Below are positions 1 to 5,196 of a DNA stretch of 6,487 nucleotides, piece by piece (positions within the stretch are counted from its first letter, which is position 1; each line of letters opens with the position of its first letter). The notes below the pieces were generated by a model. The model was not told the origin of the DNA. It did no database searches and saw only the letters and a program-made list of their open reading frames with translations. Both the position numbers and the translations under genes were made by a program. Source of the stretch: Candidatus Troglogloeales bacterium (GTDB taxonomy: Bacteria > Nitrospirota > Nitrospiria > SBBL01 > SBBT01); NCBI GenBank assembly GCA_005239595.1, contig SBBT01000220.1, forward strand, positions 1 through 6,487, written 5' to 3'.

Positions 1-2
1 AA

Positions 3-182
3 TGGAGAAAAGCGCTCCTCATGACACCTGCTATATCGATAAAGAGAGGCTCTCTTCACCGTTCGATCGAATATGCAAGAGAAAACGGTTGTCGGCAACT
101 TTCAATATCGGTTTTAAACCACCTTTTTCAACAACCTGCGAGATCTCCGAGGCCTACCAATAAGTCTCCGGTATGGACAGGG
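3..182 (+). pseudogene. Possible acetyltransferase C-terminal remnant (weak)
   Basis: This frame is open for 60 codons from the window edge to a TGA at 183-185. Its middle reads SIEYARENGCRQLSISVLN, which resembles the helix-strand segment of GNAT enzymes just before their last conserved motif (pattern: AIxYAxExGxxxLxLxV, then N). No CoA-binding R-x-x-G-x-G/A motif precedes it, and the downstream residues, rich in Pro, Arg and Ser, do not look like a GNAT end. A competing reading in another frame ends at a TAA at 115-117 with GNFQYRF, which looks like the last strand of an outer-membrane barrel. Both cannot be right, and neither has a supported start. Treat this as unexplained sequence with a weak hint of gene debris. 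Confidence 0.2.
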
Positions 183-1168
183 TGACACGACGTTAAACCT
201 TGTTGTGCCATCATGCGGCATAAATCGATTTTTCACAGGCGGTACTCGCGATGATAGTTCCAACGCCTTTGAAAACTACCTCAAAAAAGAAGGGGGAAAT
301 GAGTTAACCTGTCTTCTACAAAATCTCGCGAAGATCTCTCCCATTGACCCTGTTACTGGTATTGCTAGAAGTTTATATCAAACGATGGCTGGTGCTGATT
401 ACGTGTTTGGAAGTAATCATTCCTACACGGGCACTGATGCCAGTACGCCTAACCAATTTGGTATGGCTGTGCGCTTTGGGCAGTATTCAGCACGGGGGTT
501 TGATTCCACAGTCTTCACTGTTCCTCTCAGTTACACGATCAACACCGTCAATGGCCCAGGCTTCGTCTTCGATGTGCCCATGACCTTCGTGAATACGGAC
601 GGTGCCAAAGCCTATAATGCTTCACTAGGGTTGGGCAGGCGACTCCCGGTTTCACGGTGGCTGCACTTTACCCGTGACAAATGGAATATTGCCCCAATTG
701 CCCGGGCAAGGCGTAGCTGGCTCACCAGAGTTTGCCTCGATAGGCATGGTCTATGCGTTAGGCGTGCTGAGTCATTATGCCGCGCATGTGCCATCTGATT
801 ATCACATTGAGATCAAAAGTCTTGTGTCGCGCTATAAAACGGTTCCCCTGAATGCTGGTGATCTCAGCATTGATTATGGGTTGGAAATTTTTATGTTTCG
901 CAATGGGCTGGCTGCCAGCATGTTTTTACCTGACCACATTCCTTTCTGGCCTTTTACCAATCAAAAGCTCAGTATCAAAGCCTCATTCACCGACACACGT
1001 TTTTCTGGGGACGATCTCTTTGCAAATGCCTATGAGGAAGTGGCGCTCGATATTGGGACTGCGAGCCAGAAGGGCAGTGCGATCTGGGAAAGTTTGCGTG
1101 TAGGTTTTCACTATACGTTCTCCGACACCCTTAATGGATTCTCATTGAATTTGGGCTACACGTTTTAA
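118..1168 (+). pseudogene. Outer-membrane beta-barrel protein, truncated and frameshifted
   Basis: Two reading frames join into one protein-like sequence of about 350 residues. The first frame is open from 118 (after TAA 115-117) to about 708, and the second runs from 710 to the TAA at 1166-1168. Skipping one A at 708/709 turns the divergent tail into a smooth ARAGVAGSPEF and continues the alternating polar/hydrophobic strands. The end, NGFSLNLGYTF, is a typical C-terminal barrel strand with terminal Phe, the signal read by the BAM complex. The early part (RYGQGDTTLNLVVP, then FTGGTRDDSS and SPIDPVTG) recalls an N-terminal segment that I associate with proteobacterial surface proteins of unknown role; this is from memory and only moderately sure. 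No signal peptide or good start is visible. The GTG at 205 would begin inside a beta strand, and the frame upstream of 118 is closed. The best reading is a decayed gene lacking its N-terminus. A single sequencing error could explain the internal shift but not the missing start. Confidence 0.7.
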
Positions 1169-1244
1169 GGGAGAGCCTAGGGCTGAAACTAGGATATAGG
1201 GAACGGGCTTGAATAACCATGCACCTTTTCCAAACATCGCGGGT

Positions 1245-1278
1245 ACATGGGAAAGACAAGTGGGAGTCTGTCCCATGT
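1245..1278. repeat. Strong stem-loop, 13-bp arms, 8-nt loop
   Basis: The left arm ACATGGGAAAGAC (1245-1257) pairs with the right arm GTCTGTCCCATGT (1266-1278) at 12 of 13 positions. The single mismatch is A1253 against G1270, and the loop is AAGTGGGA. No T-tract follows, so a simple rho-independent terminator is unlikely. The right arm read on the minus strand contains GGGACAGAC, a core I recall from hairpin repeats near REP-associated tyrosine transposase (RAYT) genes. That link is from memory and no transposase is visible here. It could instead be a transcript processing or stabilising hairpin. Confidence 0.6.
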
Positions 1279-1329
1279 CGTGCGGCGAACAAGTCGCGTG
1301 CGGGCTGCCGCTTACCGCCGAGCGTTATT

Positions 1330-1410
1330 CCCCTCACACTGCGCTATACCACAACCCATGTTTTTGCTGTCTTTCCAGAAAACTTGAGTATAGTGGCCAC
1401 AAACACAAGA
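1330..1410 (-). pseudogene. CAP/SCP domain fragment, antisense relic
   Basis: The minus strand of 1410 to 1330 encodes CGHYTQVFWKDSK followed directly by NMGCGIAQCEG. This matches the CAP superfamily (SCP/PR-1/Tpx-1) signature G-H-Y-T-Q-V-x-W-K/R and the following G-C-G-x-A-x-C block, in the right order and spacing, including the conserved His of the CAP cavity and two Cys. A typical CAP domain is about 130-150 residues, but only about 27 are recognisable here. The frame closes at a stop at 1312-1314 soon after the match, and no other minus-strand frame on either side restores the family's WYxExxxY region or its NYxPxGN ending. It is therefore a leftover of a gene that once lay on the opposite strand, probably a secreted protein. 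The dense run of family-specific residues makes coincidence unlikely. Confidence 0.72.
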
Positions 1411-1421
1411 CCTCAATCCGC

Positions 1422-1450
1422 TTGAACCCCAGCGCCGTTTGTCGTATCCT
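1422..1450 (+). promoter_or_regulatory. Candidate sigma-70-type promoter of the carrier-protein operon
   Basis: TTGAAC at 1422-1427 and TATCCT at 1445-1450 are separated by 17 bp and match the -35 and -10 consensus at four of six positions each. Transcription would start near 1457, leaving a leader of about 35 nt before the GTG at 1491. A second -10-like TATAGT lies at 1389-1394, but its only -35 candidate (TTGCTG at 1364-1369) is 19 bp away and poor. A short direct repeat TGGCC-N9-TGGCC just downstream (about 1452-1470) could be an operator or chance. Confidence 0.4.
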
Positions 1451-1490
1451 GTGGCCTGTCCTTCCTGGCCGAAAGTGAATGGGTTTTTGA

Positions 1491-1931
1491 GTGGAAGTGC
1501 AGATCGCGACAACGCGGCAGGAGATACGCTCCTGCTATTCGGTGATGGCCGAGTTGCGGCCGCATATCGCAGAACGTGGTTTTGTCAGCAGGGTGCTCCG
1601 ACAGGCAAAGGAAGGATACCGTCTTGCCTTTCTTAAAGAGGCGGGAACTATTCGCGCCGTTTCCGGTTTTAGAATCATGAATACGTTGGCGTGGGGAAAG
1701 TATCTTTATGTAGACGATCTGGTTACGCGCGAATCGGATCGTTTGTCCGGTTATGGAGAGCGTCTCTTTGGGTGGCTGGTCTCTTTTGCAAAAAAGCGGG
1801 CCTGTGGTGAACTGCACCTTGATTCCGGCGTGCATCGCACCGGGGCGCATCGGTTCTATTTTAAAAATCGGATGGTTATTTCGTCTTACCACTTTTCATT
1901 AAAGCTATTGAGGGGCAGACGTCGTGGATGA
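1491..1931 (+). CDS. GNAT family acyltransferase
   Basis: This 146-residue protein is the usual length for a single-domain GCN5-related N-acyltransferase, which moves an acyl group, normally acetyl from acetyl-CoA, to an amine. The order of elements fits: strands at about 43-49 and 53-61, the central strand YLYVDDLVT (71-79), the pyrophosphate-binding loop R84-L-S-G87-Y-G89 followed by a helix, then LHLDSGV (108-114) and the motif-B-like GAHRFYFKNRM (118-128). The substrate cannot be read from sequence. The GTG at 1491 follows an in-frame TGA (1488-1490), so no longer start exists, and its Shine-Dalgarno site is poor. A second GTG at 1497 is possible. It is the first gene of the operon and overlaps the carrier protein gene by 8 bp, so it probably acts in the same pathway, perhaps acylating the amino acid unit or the finished product. 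Self-protection or an unrelated passenger role cannot be excluded. Confidence 0.88.
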   Translation: MEVQIATTRQEIRSCYSVMAELRPHIAERGFVSRVLRQAKEGYRLAFLKEAGTIRAVSGFRIMNTLAWGKYLYVDDLVTRESDRLSGYGERLFGWLVSFAKKRACGELHLDSGVHRTGAHRFYFKNRMVISSYHFSLKLLRGRRRG

Positions 1932-2169
1932 ACAGATCCGCGCCATTCTCCAGCGGCATGCCGTTCTGGCCGTGGATGCCAGCACGTTGAAAGAGGATGA
2001 CAGTTTGTATTTGGCGGGGATGACCTCGATGGCGAGCGTTAGCGTCATGTTGGGGCTGGAAGAGTCTTTTGACGTGGAGTTTCCCGACCACATGTTAAAA
2101 CGACAGGTGTTTGAAAGCATTGCCTCCATTCGCGCCGCCCTTTTGGAGTTGACCCATGACCACAAATAA
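1924..2169 (+). CDS. Acyl/peptidyl carrier protein, partner of the ligase
   Basis: This acidic 81-residue protein has the four-helix carrier protein layout. The segment LAGMTSMASVSVMLGLEE (30-47) aligns with the phosphopantetheine attachment site, making Ser35 the predicted modified residue. It is followed by the typical helix II and FDVEFPDHML (49-58), the loop after it. The usual DSL is replaced by TSM, a change that may suit the small dedicated carrier proteins served by synthetase-like ligases rather than fatty acid synthase. A phosphopantetheinyl transferase encoded elsewhere must activate it, since none is in view. The GTG start at 1924 has a good ribosome site (GAGGGG, 1910-1915, 8 nt upstream). 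The gene overlaps the GNAT by 8 bp and the flavoprotein by 14 bp, so translation is probably coupled. The ligase two genes on is the expected loading enzyme. Confidence 0.9.
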   Translation: MDEQIRAILQRHAVLAVDASTLKEDDSLYLAGMTSMASVSVMLGLEESFDVEFPDHMLKRQVFESIASIRAALLELTHDHK

Positions 2170-3319
2170 TCCGCTTCTTGAAACGGCCCGCCGGATCGGA
2201 CGAGACATTGCGGGTCCCGCAGCCGATACGGTGGACGCCCAGGCGCGTTTTCCAAAGGAAGCCGTTGACGCCCTAAAGGGAGAACGTCTTCTATCGGCTT
2301 TTGTTCCCGTTGAATTGGGTGGTTTTGGGTGCGATATCAAAACGCTTTCTGCCTGCTGTGAGGCACTGGGAGAACATTGTGCCACCACCGCGATGGTTTT
2401 TGCCATGCACCAGATTCAGGTGGCCTGTCTGACACGGCATGGCCATTCCCCTTTCTTCAAAAGCTATTTAACGGAGCTTTGCCAGCAGCAGAGACTGATT
2501 GCATCGGTCACATCGGAAGCAGGTGTTGGAGGGGATTTGCGCTCCAGTATTGCCGCGGTGACACGCCAGGGATCGGCGTGCACTCTGAAAAAAGAGGCGA
2601 CCACTGTTTCTTACGGCGAACAGGCAGATGGGCTGGAGGTGACGGCACGCCGTTCTCCGGAGGCCGCCCCCGGTGATCAGGTACTGGTTCTGCTCCGGCG
2701 AGACGACTATGTCCTGGAAAAGACCGGAAGCTGGTTGACGCTCGGAATGCGGGGGACGGTAAGCCCTCCCTTTCGGGTGATCGCCCAATTTCCCGAGGCA
2801 CAAATCTTGCCGGTTCCCTTCTCCGAAATTTCCATCCAGACAATGGTGCCGTTTGCTCATATCCTCTGGTCGTCGGTTTGGCTTGGGATTGCCGTGGACG
2901 CTCTTTCTCGTGCTCGCGCCTTTATCCGGGCGGCGGCCCGAAAGACACCCGGAATTGTTCCGCCGGGCGCCGTTCGGCTGGCCGAGGCCGCAAGCCAGCT
3001 TCAGATCATGAGGGACAATATTCATAACGCAATCAAAAAATATGAAACGATTATTGCCTCTGGGGAGATCAATCAACTGTCCGACTTTGGGTTCTCTCTC
3101 CTGATAAACAATGTGAAAGTGGCTGCTTCTTTACTGGTGGTGCAAATTGTACAGCAGGCGATGGTGATTTGCGGCGTAGCGGGTTATAAGACCGACTCAA
3201 AATACAGTCTTGGGCGTCACCTGCGCGACGCCTATTCGGCATCGCTGATGATCAACAACGACCGCATCCTGACAACAAACGCCTCGATGCTGCTCGTCCA
3301 TAAGGACGAATATTCATGA
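2156..3319 (+). CDS. Acyl-CoA dehydrogenase-fold flavoprotein
   Basis: At 387 residues this is the normal size for the superfamily. The order is right: an N-terminal helical domain with FVPVELGGFG (49-58), a middle beta domain with SVTSEAGVGGD (117-127; the FAD/substrate loop) and LGMRGT (196-201), then a C-terminal helical bundle with CGVAGYKTD (339-347) and RHLRDAYSA (354-362). Relatives oxidise the alpha-beta bond of acyl thioesters, and some act on aminoacyl groups held on carrier proteins, such as the prolyl-carrier oxidases of pyrrole pathways. In this operon the likely substrate is the aminoacyl-carrier protein, not an acyl-CoA. By eye, neither usual catalytic Glu is present: the C-terminal IYEGT region is replaced by LMINND (364-369), and the helix-G Glu position falls at Ala234-His235. 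Chemistry may therefore differ, possibly resembling superfamily members that act as monooxygenases. The ATG at 2156 has GGAG at 2145-2148, and the stop overlaps the next start (ATGA). Confidence 0.88.
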   Translation: MTTNNPLLETARRIGRDIAGPAADTVDAQARFPKEAVDALKGERLLSAFVPVELGGFGCDIKTLSACCEALGEHCATTAMVFAMHQIQVACLTRHGHSPFFKSYLTELCQQQRLIASVTSEAGVGGDLRSSIAAVTRQGSACTLKKEATTVSYGEQADGLEVTARRSPEAAPGDQVLVLLRRDDYVLEKTGSWLTLGMRGTVSPPFRVIAQFPEAQILPVPFSEISIQTMVPFAHILWSSVWLGIAVDALSRARAFIRAAARKTPGIVPPGAVRLAEAASQLQIMRDNIHNAIKKYETIIASGEINQLSDFGFSLLINNVKVAASLLVVQIVQQAMVICGVAGYKTDSKYSLGRHLRDAYSASLMINNDRILTTNASMLLVHKDEYS

Positions 3320-4230
3320 TGGATGCCAAGAGTTCGCAAAAGGCATTTTTGGAACAGTTGGTGGCACACCGCCTGCTTATTCCCTCCGGCGTGCCCGGGC
3401 TCTTCGGGCGCGGCCGTCTTTTCGAAGAGGTGATCGAACGGTTCAACCGGCTTCTCACCGATGTAGCCGCGGATGACGGGGCGGAGGTGGTTCAGTTTCC
3501 CCCATTGGTTAATCGGAAACATTATGAAAAAAGTGGTTTTCTAAAATCGTTTCCTCATTTGGCAGGATCGGTCTTCTCCTTTTACGGCGATCAGGGAGAA
3601 TACATGGAGCTCTTAAGCTGTCTGGAAAAAGGAGAGGATTGGAGCCGGCTCCAGCATATGACGGAGGTGATGCTGACGGCGGCGGCCTGTTATCCCATCT
3701 ATCCGATGGCCTCTGGCACTCTCCCGGAAGGGGGGCGGCTTTTTGATGTCTATTCCTACTGCTTCCGTCATGAGCCTTCTGATGATCCGGCCCGGATGCA
3801 GGTATTTCGGATGCGGGAGTTTGTTCACCTCGGCACGCCTGAAACGTCTGTCGCCTTTCGCAATCGGTGGCTTGAACGCGGCAGTGACCTCCTCAAAGCG
3901 TTGGCCGTTCCGATTTCAGCGGATGTGGCCTCTGACCCGTTTTTTGGCCGCGGAGGGAAGATGCTGGCCTCCAACCAAAGAGAGCAGCGGTTGAAATTTG
4001 AGCTGCGAACACCCATTACCTCGACGGAGGAACCGACGGCGGTCATGTCGTTTAATTATCACCAGGATCATTTTGGCAGCCTGTTTGACATCCGGAGGGC
4101 GTCCGGGGAAATTGCCCATACCGCTTGTTTTGGCGCCGGCATGGAACGTGTGGCGTTGTCTCTTTTTAAGACGCATGGATTTGTCCCTGCGGCCTGGCCC
4201 GCATCGGTAAGAACAAAATTATGTCTGTGA
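3316..4230 (+). CDS. Amino acid:[carrier protein] ligase, SerRS-like class II
   Basis: This enzyme activates an amino acid with ATP and transfers it to the phosphopantetheine thiol of a carrier protein instead of to tRNA. The family is known from Bradyrhizobium, where the enzymes prefer Gly or Ala. At 304 residues it contains only the catalytic core; the N-terminal tRNA-binding domain of seryl-tRNA synthetase (about 430 residues) is absent. Class II motif 2 appears as CFRHEPSDDPARMQ (149-162) with FRMREFV (164-170), and motif 3 as CFGAGMERVAL (271-281) with Arg277. Cys125 (in AACYPIYP), Glu168 and Cys271 line up with the Cys-Glu-Cys zinc site that binds the substrate amine in this family and in methanogen-type SerRS. 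The start is at 3316, with AAGGACG upstream; a second ATG follows at once at 3319. The gene overlaps its neighbours by 4 and 10 bp. The carrier gene two positions upstream is the obvious partner. It should not serve translation. Confidence 0.93.
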   Translation: MMDAKSSQKAFLEQLVAHRLLIPSGVPGLFGRGRLFEEVIERFNRLLTDVAADDGAEVVQFPPLVNRKHYEKSGFLKSFPHLAGSVFSFYGDQGEYMELLSCLEKGEDWSRLQHMTEVMLTAAACYPIYPMASGTLPEGGRLFDVYSYCFRHEPSDDPARMQVFRMREFVHLGTPETSVAFRNRWLERGSDLLKALAVPISADVASDPFFGRGGKMLASNQREQRLKFELRTPITSTEEPTAVMSFNYHQDHFGSLFDIRRASGEIAHTACFGAGMERVALSLFKTHGFVPAAWPASVRTKLCL

Positions 4231-5186
4231 CCGCCCTTTGGACGCTTGATGCCGGCCACTACACTCCGCATCTTCTTCATCGGCAAGATCGCATCTGGCC
4301 AGAGACCAATTGTTATGTCGATCTCTGGATTGAAATCCTCGCAACCTTGGAGGCAGATCCCATCGCCTGCCTCCCCTTTACCCTAGGGATTGATTTTGAG
4401 GGAGATCAGTGGACGTTTTTTAAGCCTCCTCCCGGCGATTTAGAACGTCTCTACGGGATAGATTTGCAGGAATTGACGATCTGGAGACCGATCGCCCAGC
4501 ATATCGAAGAGCAGGTTCGCAGAGGACGCTTGGTGCTGGCAGAGGCGGACGCCTTCTATCTGCCCGATGTGGCTGGCACAAACTATCAAACGGAACATGC
4601 CAAGACCACCATTGCGATCCAGGAGATCTCTCTTGGCGACAAACATATCGGCTATTTTCATAACGGAGGTTATTACGCCCTCGGCGGAGACGATTTCCAA
4701 GGGTTGTTTTGCTCCGCCGGAGGGCTTCCCCCCTATGTAGAATTTGTTAAACTCGACTCCTTCCGGTCTCCCGACAGCACGTTCTTGGTAGACCAGTCGG
4801 TTGCGCTCTTGCGTTCTCATCTTTCGCGACGACCGGCGTCTAATCCGTTTGCGGCCTATATCGAGCGTTTTGGGGAACATATGAACTGGCTTTCCCAGGA
4901 GGGGCTGGCTGTCTTCCATCGCTACGCCTTTGCCACACTTCGGCAGGTGGGGGCTGCCTGTGAACTGGCAGCCTCTTACCTCGAGTGGCTCTGTCAGAAA
5001 GGCGGGTCCGATCATGATGGCGCGGAGAAGGATTTGATTGCCGTTGCATCTGCTGCGAAAGCCTTCCAATTTAAAATCGCCCGGGCCGTGAACCTGAAGA
5101 AACCGCCCGATCGATCGCTCCTTCACTCAATGGAATCCGCTTGGGAAGCGGCCATGCGAAAGATCAGCCGGCAGTATCTAAAATAG
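4221..5186 (+). CDS. DUF1839 family protein, possible Cys-dependent aminoacyltransferase
   Basis: This 321-residue protein has the hallmark segments of DUF1839: ETNCYVDLWIE (28-38), DFEGDQWTFFKPP (58-70), YGIDLQELTIWRP (78-90), EADAFYLPDVAGTNY (108-122), EHAKTTIAI (125-133) and GYFHNGGYYAL (144-154). No function is established to my knowledge. The order Cys31, then a D-x-F/Y-Y-L-P segment, Tyr122, His126 and a following beta strand recalls the papain-like core of BtrH_N proteins such as BtrH, which transfers an acyl group from a carrier protein to an aminoglycoside. I infer a Cys31-His126 pair, with Asn148 or a nearby Asp as third member, acting as an acyltransferase that unloads the carrier protein. 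The C-terminal third (about 200-320) is helical and Ala-rich with no known motif. There is no signal peptide or membrane segment. It starts 10 bp inside the ligase gene with only a weak ribosome site (GGTAAG), consistent with coupling. Family call is strong, role is speculative. Confidence 0.88.
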   Translation: MSVTALWTLDAGHYTPHLLHRQDRIWPETNCYVDLWIEILATLEADPIACLPFTLGIDFEGDQWTFFKPPPGDLERLYGIDLQELTIWRPIAQHIEEQVRRGRLVLAEADAFYLPDVAGTNYQTEHAKTTIAIQEISLGDKHIGYFHNGGYYALGGDDFQGLFCSAGGLPPYVEFVKLDSFRSPDSTFLVDQSVALLRSHLSRRPASNPFAAYIERFGEHMNWLSQEGLAVFHRYAFATLRQVGAACELAASYLEWLCQKGGSDHDGAEKDLIAVASAAKAFQFKIARAVNLKKPPDRSLLHSMESAWEAAMRKISRQYLK

Positions 5187-5196
5187 GGCAGGAATC

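Larger units (their letters stand above)
1169..1490. other. 322-bp gap with debris and operon leader
   Basis: No intact gene is supported here. The gap holds a strong stem-loop (1245-1278), a minus-strand CAP-domain fragment (1330-1410), and a promoter-like pair of hexamers (1422-1450) ahead of the downstream operon. A plus-strand frame from 1209 to 1478 is open, but its Cys-rich translation shows no recognisable fold, it has no clear ribosome site, and it overlaps the CAP relic in antisense, so I do not call it a gene. No convincing rho-independent terminator follows the barrel pseudogene. Confidence 0.6.

Noticed and set aside
700..720. Programmed +1 frameshifting in the barrel gene
   Set aside because: There is no slippery sequence, rare-codon pause or downstream structure evident, and the gene also lacks its N-terminus, so decay is simpler.
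1176..1193. CCTAG...CTAGG inverted repeat after the barrel stop as a terminator
   Set aside because: The arms are only 5 bp with an 8-nt loop and no T-tract.
1209..1478. 89-residue plus-strand open frame in the gap
   Set aside because: It has no ribosome site or recognisable motif, and its sequence is partly the antisense of the CAP relic.
1413..1892. 159-residue minus-strand open frame over the GNAT gene
   Set aside because: The GNAT reading has the full motif set, while the antisense protein resembles nothing known.
2468..3076. 202-residue open frame on the minus strand opposite the flavoprotein
   Set aside because: The plus-strand gene has clear family motifs here, and the antisense translation is low-complexity with no domain.
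2156..3319. Ordinary fatty-acid beta-oxidation acyl-CoA dehydrogenase
   Set aside because: The usual catalytic Glu positions are not Glu, and no other beta-oxidation gene is nearby.
3316..4230. Housekeeping seryl-tRNA synthetase
   Set aside because: It is too short, lacks the tRNA-binding coiled coil, and sits beside a carrier protein gene in a biosynthetic operon.
4440..5126. 228-residue open frame on the minus strand opposite DUF1839
   Set aside because: It is a shadow of a strongly recognisable plus-strand gene, is rich in Arg, Pro and Gly, and has no motif.
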